Of a DNA stretch of 64,000 nt, positions 1 through 7,849 are shown piece after piece; position 1 is the first letter of the stretch; each line of letters opens with the position of its first letter. The DNA lies in contig NZ_JAAIJY010000002.1 of assembly GCF_011752065.1 (NCBI RefSeq), positions 124,001 to 188,000 on the forward strand. The letters run 5' to 3'. This DNA comes from Actinomyces sp. ZJ308. Its GTDB lineage: Bacteria; Actinomycetota; Actinomycetes; Actinomycetales; Actinomycetaceae. The translations under genes and the position numbers were made by a program. The notes beneath the pieces were generated by a model. That model made no database searches, was not told the DNA's origin, and worked only from the letters and a program-made list of their open reading frames with translations.

Positions 1-1208
1 AACGTCTCATCGGGGCTCCGCACAACATCATTCGGCACCTGGATATGCCGGCCGGTCTCTTCCGTCTCATCTGGGACGACCTGCAGTCCCAGCGCCCGGC
101 CTGCGGATACATCACCAACCGGGCGGTGGACGGTCTGGACTACCGGGTCTTCGCCACGATCGTGCCGTTGCGTCAGGGCTATCTCTCGGTGCGGATCAAG
201 CCGATGGACGGGGTGACCCGGGGCAAGGTCGAGGAGGCCTATCGTCGGGTGCGCGCCAAGGAGCGCGACCTGGAGGCCCGGGGCGCCTCGCGCCACCAGC
301 TCGGGGAGTTCGGCGGTCGTGAGCTGGCCGCGGAGCTTCAGGCCCTGGGCTTCTCATCGCTGCACGACATGACGCTGGCGACCCTGCCGCGCGAGGTGGC
401 CGCCCTGGTCGGCTCGGGGGTGCGCGTCCCGGCGGCCGCCCCCGAGAGCCTGGGCGCGGTGGCCCGCATCCTCAACACGGTGGCGGCCATGGAGAAGGAC
501 ACCAACGCCCTGGTCTTCGAGCTCGATGAGTACCTGCGCCTCATCACCACCATGGAGGCCACCCACGCCTCGGCCCGGGCGGTGGAGGCCCGGGTGGGGC
601 GTATCGGCCAGCTGGTGGCCCACGACGCAGGCAACGGCACCCAGACCAAGGCGCAGATGCTCGCCGAGCGCATCTCCGAGCTCACCGGTGCCGCCGGTGC
701 CGAGCTGACCGGGCTGCCCTCGCGCCTGCAGGTCCTGCACCAGTCGGTCACCGAGCTGCGCTTCTCCGTGGCCCTCATGCGCCTGCTCACCCTCATGGTG
801 GGGCGCTTCGCCCAGTCCATCCTCGACGGCAGTGAGGTGGATGCCACCCGCTCCCTGACGGACCTGTGCGAGGCGCTCGAGTCCGGCTTCCGCGGGCTGG
901 GGCCCGTGCTGCGGACCGTGAGCACCCAGGTCGCCCAGCTCAATGACGCCCTGCACACGGTCACCTCCAGCCTGGACCGCGCGGCCCGGCGCCTGGGCCA
1001 GTGGGTCGACCTGCGCGGCGGTGGAGCCGGCTCGTCGGGCTCCGCGACCGTCGACGAGGTCGCCCAGCTGACCTCGCGCGGCTTCCCCGAGGTCCGCTCC
1101 CTGGCCGAGCTGGCCGCCGAATGCCGCGGCCTGCACCTGCCCTACGACGAGAACATCGCCGCTCAGCGTCTGGCCGCCGTGCGCAGCGCCCTGGCCGAGC
1201 TCATCTGA
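1..1208 (+). CDS. Aer-type PAS domain protein, 5' end outside window
   Basis: The frame is open from base 3, before the first ATG (45), and reads GAPHNIIRHLDMPAGLF. This is the conserved core of an Aer/aerotaxis-type PAS domain (G-x-x-HN-I-x-RH-x-DMP), followed by the expected strands with YITNR and VIPLRQGYLSVRIKP-like spacing. The gene therefore begins upstream of the window. After the PAS domain comes about 330 residues of mostly helical, Ala/Leu/Arg-rich sequence with heptad-like stretches and no visible membrane segment or HAMP domain. I see no methyl-accepting hairpin tip of the canonical type. PAS domains of this group bind FAD or sense redox or small ligands, and they usually feed a signalling partner. 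A chemoreceptor role is doubtful because these bacteria are normally non-motile. The stop at 1206 is followed by 309 bases before topA. Confidence 0.7.
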   Translation, partial: RLIGAPHNIIRHLDMPAGLFRLIWDDLQSQRPACGYITNRAVDGLDYRVFATIVPLRQGYLSVRIKPMDGVTRGKVEEAYRRVRAKERDLEARGASRHQLGEFGGRELAAELQALGFSSLHDMTLATLPREVAALVGSGVRVPAAAPESLGAVARILNTVAAMEKDTNALVFELDEYLRLITTMEATHASARAVEARVGRIGQLVAHDAGNGTQTKAQMLAERISELTGAAGAELTGLPSRLQVLHQSVTELRFSVALMRLLTLMVGRFAQSILDGSEVDATRSLTDLCEALESGFRGLGPVLRTVSTQVAQLNDALHTVTSSLDRAARRLGQWVDLRGGGAGSSGSATVDEVAQLTSRGFPEVRSLAELAAECRGLHLPYDENIAAQRLAAVRSALAELI

Positions 1209-1319
1209 GGCCCGAGGCCCCGGGCCGATCCCCGTCTCAGGCGGTTTCAGGCGGTCCGCGCCGGGAGGCGGCCGCTGAGACGAAAGTCGTTTTCCGTACA
1301 CTCTCCGTAGAATGCCCGG

Positions 1320-1347
1320 TTGGAAAAGGTGGGCGGTGCGTTACAGT
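1320..1347 (+). promoter_or_regulatory. Possible promoter upstream of topA
   Basis: TTGGAA (1320-1325) and TACAGT (1342-1347) are separated by 16 bases, a sigma70-like arrangement about 170 bases before topA. The match is modest and the region is GC-rich, so this is tentative. The rest of the 309-base gap holds no gene that I can support. Confidence 0.3.
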
Positions 1348-1354
1348 CGGCTGA

Positions 1355-1374
1355 GAGCCGGCGTGAGCCGGCTC
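1355..1374. repeat. Perfect inverted repeat in the topA leader
   Basis: GAGCCGGC (1355-1362) and GCCGGCTC (1367-1374) flank a 4-base loop. There is no T run after it, so it is more likely a leader hairpin or operator than a terminator. It lies just after the proposed promoter. Confidence 0.5.
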
Positions 1375-1517
1375 CCCGCCGTTCGTCCTCGTCACCTGCC
1401 CCGATCACCCGGATCATCACGATCATGCGGAGATCGCCCGGGCCTGCCGACGGCGCGAACCACCCACAGACCCGCCAGGCGCGGCCAGCCGCGCACCACC
1501 CGTGAGGAAGGCTTTAC

Positions 1518-4460
1518 GTGTCCACCAAGCTCGTCATCGTGGAGTCCCCCAACAAGGTGCGCTCCATCGCCGGCTACCTCGGTCCGGAGTTCGACGTCGA
1601 GGCCTCCGTGGGGCACATCCGCGACCTGCCGCAGCCCTCCGAGCTGCCCGCCACCATGAAGAAGGGGCCCTACGGGAAGTTCGCGGTCGACGTCGAGGAC
1701 GACTTCACGCCCTACTACGTCGTCAACCCCGACAAGAAGAAGACGGTCGCCCAGCTCAAGAAGGCCCTCAAGGACGCCGACGAGCTCTACCTGGCCACCG
1801 ACGACGACCGCGAGGGCGAGGCCATCGCCTGGCACCTCCAGCAGGTCCTCAAGCCCAAAGTGCCGGTGCGCCGCATGGTCTTCACCGAGATCACCCGCGA
1901 GGCCGTCACCCGGGCCCTGGACAACACCCGCGACCTGGACATCCACCTCGTCGACGCCCAGGAGACACGCCGCATCCTGGACCGCCTCGTGGGATACGAG
2001 GTCAGCCCGGTCCTGTGGCGCAAGGTCCGCGCCGGCCTGTCCGCCGGGCGCGTCCAGTCGGTGGCCACCCGCCTCGTCGTCGAGCGCGAGCGCGAGCGCA
2101 TGGCCTTCCGCTCGGCCTCCTACTGGGGGGTCGAGGCCACCTTCTCCACCGTCCTGTCCCCGGTGGACGTCACCGCCCGCCAGGACGCCTCCTTCACCGC
2201 CCGCCTCGTCACCCTCGACGGGCGACGTGTGGCCACCGGCCGCGACTTCAACGACGCCGGCGAGCTGCGCCCGGCCGCGCTCAAGGCCTCCGCCGTCCAC
2301 CTCCACCAGGTGGGGGCCACCGCCGTCGCCGAGGCCATCGGCCGGGGCGAGCCGCGTGTGGCCGGCGTCGAGGACAAGCCCTACAAGCGCCGCCCGGCGG
2401 CCCCCTTCACCACCTCCACCCTCCAGCAGGAGGCCTCCCGCAAGCTGCGCATGAACCCGCGCGAGACCATGCGCGTGGCGCAGGGCCTCTACGAGAACGG
2501 CTTCATCACCTACATGCGTACCGACTCCACGGTCCTGTCCGCCCAGGCCGTGTCCGCGGCCCGCTCCCAGGTGGCCGAGCTCTACGGGGCCGAGTACGTC
2601 CCCGGGCGACCCCGCGTCTACGCCTCCAAGTCCAAGGGCGCCCAGGAGGCCCACGAGGCGATCCGCCCCGCCGGCGACCACTTCCGCACCCCGGCCCAGG
2701 TCTCCGGGGAGCTCACCGGCGCCCAGTTCCGCCTCTACGAGCTCATCTGGAAGCGGACGGTGGCCTCCCAGATGGCCGACGCCGTCGGCTCCACCGCCAC
2801 CGTGACCGTCGAGGTGCCGCTGACCCCGGCGGCCGGCGAGTCGCGCGACTCCGGCCCCACCTTCTCCACCGCCGGCCTGACGGCGTCGGGCACCGTCATC
2901 ACCTTCCGCGGCTTCCTGGCCGCCTACGAGGAGGGCCGCGACGCCGAGCGCTACCAGGACGACTCCGGCGCCGCCGGCAAGGACGCCAAGGACGTGCGCC
3001 TGCCCGCGATGATCACCGGCCAGGAGCTGGCCGCCCTGGCCGCCGAGGCCTCGGGCCACGAGACGACGCCGCCGCCGCGCTACACCGAGGCCTCCCTGGT
3101 CAAGGCCCTCGAGGAGCGCGAGATCGGCCGCCCCTCGACCTACGCGGCCACCATGTCCACGATCTCCGACCGCGGCTACGTGGACCACCGCGGCCAGGCC
3201 CTGGTGCCGACCTGGCTCGCATTCGCCGTCACCCGCCTGCTGGAGGAGAACTTCACCGAGCTCGTCGACTACGACTTCACCGCCTCCATGGAGCGCGACC
3301 TGGACCGGATCGCCGCCGGCGAGGAGGACCGGGTGGCCTGGCTGCGACGCTTCTACAACGGGCAGGGCGTCCCCGAGGACGTCGCCCAGGAGATCGCCGA
3401 GGCCGCGGCCTCCGGCGAGCTCGACGCGGCCGCCGCCTCCGCCGCCGAGCTGCGGGCCCAGGGGCTCAAGGGGCTGGTGGACAACCTCGGTGAGATCGAC
3501 GCCCGCGCCGTCAACTCCATCGAGATCGGCGAGGGCATCACCCTGCGGGTCGGGCGCTACGGCCCCTACCTGGAGGACGCCGAGGGCAAGCGCGCCAACG
3601 TGCCCGCCGACGTCGCCCCCGACGAGCTGACCGTGGACAAGGCCCGTGAGCTCTTCGCCCGCGCCGCCGACGACGGCCGCGAGCTGGGTGTCGACCCGGT
3701 CAGCGGGCACGTCATCATCGCCAAGGACGGCCGCTACGGCCCCTACGTCACCGAGGTCCTGCCCGATCCTGAGGAGACGGCCGGGCAGACGGAGACCGCT
3801 GCGGACGGGCAGACCGCCAAGAGCACCGCAAAGACCACGAAGACCAAGACGACGCGGAAGACCGCCAAGGCCGCCAAGCCCAAGCCGCGCACGGCCAGTC
3901 TCCTGCGCTCCATGGACCTGTCCACGGTGACCCTGGAGCAGGCCCTGGACCTGCTCAGCTTGCCGCGCGTCGTCGGGCAGGACCCGGAGTCGGGCACGGA
4001 CATCACCGCCCAGAACGGCCGCTACGGGCCCTACCTCAAGAAGGGCACGGACTCACGCTCCCTGGAGACCGAGGAGCAGATCTTCACCGTCACCCTGGAG
4101 CAGGCCCTGGAGATCTTCGCCCAGCCCAAACGGCGTCGGGGGCAGGCGGCGGCCCGCGGGCCGCTGCGCGAGCTCGGCGAGGACCCGGCCACCGGCAAGC
4201 CCGTGGTCATCAAGGACGGCCGCTTCGGCCCCTACTTCACCGACGGGGAGACCAACGTGACCCTGCGCCGCGGTGACGACCCGGCCACCGTCACCCCCGA
4301 GCGCGCCTTCGAGCTGCTCGCGGAGAAGCGCGCCAAGGGACCGGCCAAGAAGCGCACCACCCGTAAGACCACCGCCAAGAAGACCGCCACGAAGAAGTCC
4401 ACGGCGAAGACCGCCACCAAGAAGGCTGCGACGAAGACGGCCACCTCGAAGGAGGCCTAG
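1518..4460 (+). CDS. topA: DNA topoisomerase I
   Basis: Type IA topoisomerase that relaxes negative supercoils by transient single-strand breakage through a 5'-phosphotyrosine. The GTG start follows GAGGAAGG (1504-1511). The Toprim domain opens with VIVESPNKV (Glu9) and has the acidic triad TDDDREGEAIAWHL. The active-site tyrosine lies in GFITYMRTDST (Tyr332). IRPAGDHFRTP and EEREIGRPSTYA are further family blocks. After about residue 670 come several topoisomerase C-terminal repeats of the form GRYGPY/GRFGPY (at least four), as in Mycobacterium and Streptomyces TopA. The protein (980 aa) ends in a Lys/Thr/Ala-rich basic tail, typical of actinobacterial enzymes, where it aids processivity. 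Monocistronic as far as can be seen. Identification is secure. Confidence 0.98.
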   Translation: MSTKLVIVESPNKVRSIAGYLGPEFDVEASVGHIRDLPQPSELPATMKKGPYGKFAVDVEDDFTPYYVVNPDKKKTVAQLKKALKDADELYLATDDDREGEAIAWHLQQVLKPKVPVRRMVFTEITREAVTRALDNTRDLDIHLVDAQETRRILDRLVGYEVSPVLWRKVRAGLSAGRVQSVATRLVVERERERMAFRSASYWGVEATFSTVLSPVDVTARQDASFTARLVTLDGRRVATGRDFNDAGELRPAALKASAVHLHQVGATAVAEAIGRGEPRVAGVEDKPYKRRPAAPFTTSTLQQEASRKLRMNPRETMRVAQGLYENGFITYMRTDSTVLSAQAVSAARSQVAELYGAEYVPGRPRVYASKSKGAQEAHEAIRPAGDHFRTPAQVSGELTGAQFRLYELIWKRTVASQMADAVGSTATVTVEVPLTPAAGESRDSGPTFSTAGLTASGTVITFRGFLAAYEEGRDAERYQDDSGAAGKDAKDVRLPAMITGQELAALAAEASGHETTPPPRYTEASLVKALEEREIGRPSTYAATMSTISDRGYVDHRGQALVPTWLAFAVTRLLEENFTELVDYDFTASMERDLDRIAAGEEDRVAWLRRFYNGQGVPEDVAQEIAEAAASGELDAAAASAAELRAQGLKGLVDNLGEIDARAVNSIEIGEGITLRVGRYGPYLEDAEGKRANVPADVAPDELTVDKARELFARAADDGRELGVDPVSGHVIIAKDGRYGPYVTEVLPDPEETAGQTETAADGQTAKSTAKTTKTKTTRKTAKAAKPKPRTASLLRSMDLSTVTLEQALDLLSLPRVVGQDPESGTDITAQNGRYGPYLKKGTDSRSLETEEQIFTVTLEQALEIFAQPKRRRGQAAARGPLRELGEDPATGKPVVIKDGRFGPYFTDGETNVTLRRGDDPATVTPERAFELLAEKRAKGPAKKRTTRKTTAKKTATKKSTAKTATKKAATKTATSKEA

Positions 4461-4503
4461 CTGTTACGGGCGGGGACATCCTGCACGTACGGGTGCCGGA
4501 TTC

Positions 4504-4596
4504 CTGTCCCCGAACGCGTGGACTGCACCCGACGGCGTCGAATGTCCCCGGCCAGAGGACAGGGCACCCGGCGGGGTCGAATGTCCCCGAACGCGT
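4504..4596. repeat. Short direct repeats containing TGTCCCCG
   Basis: Between topA and the next gene, a 25-base unit reading CACCCG-x-CGGxGTCGAATGTCCCCG occurs at 4526-4550 and 4565-4589. A second unit, TGTCCCCGAACGCGT, occurs at 4505-4519 and 4582-4596. An inverted copy CGGGGACA lies at about 4472-4479. TGTCCCCG thus occurs three times on the top strand in 90 bases. Function unknown; it could be an operator array or a repeat-derived terminator region. Confidence 0.55.
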
Positions 4597-4606
4597 AGGC
4601 GTTTTT
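4590..4606 (+). terminator. Weak terminator-like hairpin
   Basis: AACGC (4590-4594), a 4-base loop and GCGTT (4599-4603) run into a T tract ending at 4606. The stem is short. It may end topA transcription. Confidence 0.4.
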
Positions 4607-4630
4607 GTTCCGTGAGCATCATCGCGGCCG

Positions 4631-4650
4631 CAGTCGCAGTTCTGCGACAG
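4631..4650. promoter_or_regulatory. 20-bp palindrome upstream of a lipoprotein gene (copy 1)
   Basis: CAGTCGCAG-TT-CTGCGACAG is a nine-base inverted repeat with one mismatch and a 2-base centre, 81 bases before the lipoprotein ATG at 4731. A perfect version lies at 12217-12236 before another lipoprotein gene. The layout suits a dimeric regulator. The regulator is not identified; the response regulator at 5341 is one candidate. Confidence 0.5.
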
Positions 4651-4730
4651 ATCGGCGACGAGGTGGGCACAACCGGCCGGTATTGTATTTCGCGTACAAC
4701 TCCCCACATGACTCCTGAGAGGACCCCATC

Positions 4731-5333
4731 ATGCGCCTGCCCAAGATCGTTCTCGCCGGTACCGCGGCCCTGGCCCTGTCCCTGAGCCTGGGGGCCTGCT
4801 CCCTGTCCGTCAACGGCTCAGGCTCCGGTGACTCCGGCTCGGCGGCCGCCACCCAGGCCGAGCAGAAGGACTCTCAGAGCACCGACACCGGAGCCTCCGC
4901 CAAGGCCGATGCTCAGGCCTCGGGGAACTCCAACGGCTCGGCGAAGGCCTCCACCGGCTCCGACCACAAGGATGATGACAAGGACAGTGACAAGGACGGC
5001 GACGACGCCCCCATCACGGACGCCACCTGGAAGGACATCCAGAGCAAGGGCGAGCGCACGGAGGTCTCCGGCTCCTACGCCGTCCAGAGCTCCGGAGGCA
5101 CCCTCAACCTGGTGGGCGACCTCGACACGCTGACGGTCCAGGGCTCCGAGGTCAAGATCGCCGCCGAGGACGTCGACACCCTCACGATCCAGGGCTCCGA
5201 CGTCACCGTCTACGCCCGCGACATCGACCACCTCACCATCATGGGATCCAACGTCACCGTCCACTGGCTGGGCGATGACCCGACGATCCAGGACGCCGGC
5301 GCCGGCAACACCACCGGGAAGCTCGCCCAGTGA
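4731..5333 (+). CDS. DUF3060-like surface lipoprotein
   Basis: The N-terminus is a lipoprotein signal: MRLPK, a hydrophobic core, then LSLGACS with Cys at about residue 23, so it is predicted to be lipid-anchored outside the membrane. A Ser/Ala/Asp/Lys-rich linker (about 25-95) contains a run of Asp/Lys. The C-terminal 90 residues repeat a beta-strand pattern: LNLVGDLDTLTVQGSEVKI, DTLTIQGSDVTV, DHLTIMGSNVTV. This matches the DUF3060 type, expected to fold as a small parallel beta stack. A paralogue lies at 13626. Function is unknown. It sits 7 bases upstream of a response regulator and its kinase, which suggests a link to that signalling pair. Confidence 0.8.
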   Translation: MRLPKIVLAGTAALALSLSLGACSLSVNGSGSGDSGSAAATQAEQKDSQSTDTGASAKADAQASGNSNGSAKASTGSDHKDDDKDSDKDGDDAPITDATWKDIQSKGERTEVSGSYAVQSSGGTLNLVGDLDTLTVQGSEVKIAAEDVDTLTIQGSDVTVYARDIDHLTIMGSNVTVHWLGDDPTIQDAGAGNTTGKLAQ

Positions 5334-5340
5334 GACTGCC

Positions 5341-6069
5341 GTGACCCAGCCCGCCGCACCGGCTCCGTCCGCCACCGTCCTGCTCGTCGACGACGAGGCC
5401 CCCATCCGCCGCTCGCTGGGCCCCTACCTGGAGCGCAGCGGGTACCGGGTCATGCTCGCCTCGGACGGGATGGAGGCCCTGGATCTGCTGGCCTCCTACC
5501 AGGTGGACATCATCGTCTCGGACGTCCTCATGCCCAGGATGGACGGACGTGAGCTGGTGCGTCGGGTCAGGTCCGGTGGGGCCTGGACCCCCATCATCCT
5601 GCTCACCCAGGTCGACGCCTCCTACGAGCGGGTCTCGGCCCTCGATGACGGCGCCGACGACTACCTGTCCAAGCCCTTCGACCCCGCCGAGCTCGCCTCC
5701 CGGATCCGCGCGGTCCTGCGCCGTACCCGGGGCACGGCCCAGCCGCTCACCTCCGCCTCCAGGCTGGTGGCCGGCGATCTCGTCCTGGAGCGGACCTCCC
5801 GGCGGGTCGCCCTGGCCGGTCGCGAGGTGACGCTCACCCCGAAGGCGACGATGCTCCTGGACTACCTCATGAGCCACCCGGGCGAGCTCCACACGCGCGA
5901 TGACCTGCTGGCCTCCCTGTGGGGAATCGACTTCGCCACCTCCACGCGCGCCGTCGACCACCGCATCCGCGAGATCCGCCAAGCGCTGGGGGACGACGCC
6001 GCCCACCCCACCTACATCGAGACGGTCCCCTCCGTCGGCTACCGCTTCCGGGCCGGGGTCCAGGCATGA
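5341..6069 (+). CDS. OmpR/PhoB-family response regulator
   Basis: Two-component regulator of about 242 residues. GTG 5341 is preferred because it lies 7 bases after the lipoprotein stop and gives VTQPAAPAPSATVLLVDDEA. An upstream in-frame ATG at 5275 would overlap that gene by about 60 bases. The receiver domain shows VDDEAPIRRS, the phospho-acceptor in IIVSDVLMPRMDG (Asp61), and Lys in DDYLSKPF. The DNA-binding domain has the PhoB-type winged helix, with LTPKATMLLDYL, LWGIDFATSTRAVDHRI and YIETVPSVGYRF. The stop overlaps the start of the kinase gene (ATGA), so the two are translationally coupled. Confidence 0.93.
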   Translation: MTQPAAPAPSATVLLVDDEAPIRRSLGPYLERSGYRVMLASDGMEALDLLASYQVDIIVSDVLMPRMDGRELVRRVRSGGAWTPIILLTQVDASYERVSALDDGADDYLSKPFDPAELASRIRAVLRRTRGTAQPLTSASRLVAGDLVLERTSRRVALAGREVTLTPKATMLLDYLMSHPGELHTRDDLLASLWGIDFATSTRAVDHRIREIRQALGDDAAHPTYIETVPSVGYRFRAGVQA

Positions 6070-7334
6070 ACCAGTCACCGTCGGGGGCACCGGCGTCGAA
6101 CCTGCCGCCATCGCTGCCTCCCCGGGAGTCCTCACAGGACGGCCGCACCCGCTACCTGCCGCCGAGGCTCGACCCGGGCGGGCCTCAGACCATGGAGATC
6201 CGCCTGCCCCCGGCGGGGCCGTCGCAGCCGACGCCCGGGCCCTCGGTGGTTCCTGCGCCGGCGGCTCAGCCGACGATGGACCTGGCCATGGCCGCTCAGC
6301 CCACGATGGGGCAGCCCGCGCTGGGCGAGGGGCGGGCCGTGGGGCCTCCTTCCGGGCCCACTCCTGAGGCCGCGCCGGTCGACCCGGCCTCTGCGGCTGA
6401 ACGACCATCCGGGAGAGCGTGGATCGGGTGGCTGATTGCGCTGCTCGTCATCGCTGTAGCGGTGGCCGCCGCCTATGCCGTCTACGGCATGACTCCTCTG
6501 CTCATCTCTACGACGGTGCCGCTCGTGGTGGCCCAGGCCGGCGCCGTCCTCCTGCTGCTGGCCCTCCTCGTCACCGTGGGGCGGCGTCGGCAGCGGCTGG
6601 CGACCGAGCGCGCCCGCCGTGAGGCCCAGCGGGAGGCCTGGGCCCACCACCAGCAGTTCCTGCGCCGGCTCGACCACGAGCTGAAGAACCCGCTGACGGC
6701 GGTGCGGGCGGCGGTCGCCGATCTGCCGCAGGCCCACCCCCAGGAGTGGCAGGCCCGGGTCGACGTCGTCGACGCCCAGGCCCGTCGGATGGGCCGCCTG
6801 GTGACGGACCTGCGCAAGCTGGCCGACTTGGAGACGGCCGCGCTCTCACTGGAGGACGTCGATATCGCCGAGACCGTCCAGGACGCCGCCCAGGCCGTCA
6901 GCGAGGAGGGCACTGCTCGTGGCCGGGCGCCCCGGATCCGCTTGGATCTGCCGCAGGTGCCGTGGCCGCTCTCGCACGTGCGCGGCGACGGCGACCTGCT
7001 GTACTCGGCCGTCTACAACGTCATCTCCAACGCCTCGAAGTACACCGGCCCCGGCGGCACCGTGGAGGTACGCGGCCGGGAGGAGTCCGGCACCGTCACG
7101 ATCGAGGTGGCCGACACCGGCATCGGGGTGCCGCAGGCGGACCTTCCGGCGGTGTGGAGCGAGCTGGCCCGCGCCGGCAACGCCCGCGGACTGCCGGGCT
7201 CGGGACTCGGGCTGGCGCTGGTGGCGACGATCGTGCGCCGCCACGGCGGCAGCGTGCGCATGGCCTCCCGTGAGGGCGTCGGAACCCGGGTGTGGCTGAG
7301 CCTGCCCGTCGCCGGTCCGGGTGGCGGCGGCTGA
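6066..7334 (+). CDS. Sensor histidine kinase with long Pro-rich cytoplasmic N-terminus
   Basis: ATG 6066 overlaps the response-regulator stop by four bases, giving 422 residues. The first 118 residues are Pro/Gln/Ala-rich with repeated QPTM units. Two hydrophobic helices follow (about 119-143 and 150-172) with only a few residues between them, so there is almost no extracytoplasmic sensor domain. The H-box is FLRRLDHELKNPLTAV (His204). The ATPase part shows NVISNASKYTGPGG (N box), DTGIGVP (G1) and GSGLGLALVATIVRRHGG (G2). It should phosphorylate the regulator encoded just before it. A 38-base stretch of this gene (6944-6981) has a close copy in the intergenic DNA at 18300. Confidence 0.93.
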   Translation: MNQSPSGAPASNLPPSLPPRESSQDGRTRYLPPRLDPGGPQTMEIRLPPAGPSQPTPGPSVVPAPAAQPTMDLAMAAQPTMGQPALGEGRAVGPPSGPTPEAAPVDPASAAERPSGRAWIGWLIALLVIAVAVAAAYAVYGMTPLLISTTVPLVVAQAGAVLLLLALLVTVGRRRQRLATERARREAQREAWAHHQQFLRRLDHELKNPLTAVRAAVADLPQAHPQEWQARVDVVDAQARRMGRLVTDLRKLADLETAALSLEDVDIAETVQDAAQAVSEEGTARGRAPRIRLDLPQVPWPLSHVRGDGDLLYSAVYNVISNASKYTGPGGTVEVRGREESGTVTIEVADTGIGVPQADLPAVWSELARAGNARGLPGSGLGLALVATIVRRHGGSVRMASREGVGTRVWLSLPVAGPGGGG

Positions 7335-7436
7335 GGTCGATCCAGGGCGGAGGATTCGAGTTTCCCAGCATATTCTGCCGACGTTACGGTAAAGTGATCC
7401 GAGGCTAACCCGCCATCCAGGACGTAAGGACCTTTG

Positions 7437-7799
7437 ATGCCTGATAACCCCCCAGCCGACTCGACTGACGGCAAGGTCGATAACAAGAAGCTGATCGCCA
7501 TCAATAACATTCAGTCCAAGGCGACCTCCGCGCAATCGAATCTTCGTGGGTGGGCGCCGGCGTCGGGAGGGTCTGTCGAGACGCTGAAGTCGGGACTGGA
7601 GGGGATCTGGGATGCTCCAGTGGCGGAGACCTTGTCCGCGACGATGACTGCTGCTGTGGACTCGGTCGACTCCGATTCTGGGGTGATGGCAACGATCATC
7701 AGCGACCTGAGCGCTGCAGCGGCGCAGCAGAGACTGAGTCCGGGTGAGAAGGTCAAACCGGACGAGTACCCGACGGAAGCGAACTGGAAGACGGAGTAG
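7437..7799 (+). CDS. WXG100-like small protein
   Basis: About 120 residues, starting at ATG 7437 six bases after AAGGA (7426-7430); an in-frame TTG at 7434 is less likely. The protein looks like two helices around a central turn. A GIWDAP segment sits where WXG100/ESX proteins carry their Trp turn, preceded by GGSVETLKSGLE. It has no signal peptide, as expected for type VII secretion substrates. It lies immediately before a large protein with a similar N-terminal helical region. Codon use is less GC-biased than in the preceding kinase gene. The family call rests on size, Trp position and neighbour; the exact WxG motif is not present. Confidence 0.5.
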   Translation: MPDNPPADSTDGKVDNKKLIAINNIQSKATSAQSNLRGWAPASGGSVETLKSGLEGIWDAPVAETLSATMTAAVDSVDSDSGVMATIISDLSAAAAQQRLSPGEKVKPDEYPTEANWKTE

Positions 7800-7849
7800 G
7801 CGCCACCGTTGGTGCTCGATTGAATTGAAACAACAGAATAAGAGGAATC

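Noticed and set aside
1392-3710. A 772-codon open frame antisense to topA
   Set aside because: It is a by-product of high GC content (few stops in all frames). The protein is Gly/Val/Leu/Ala-rich low complexity with no family, and topA is certain.
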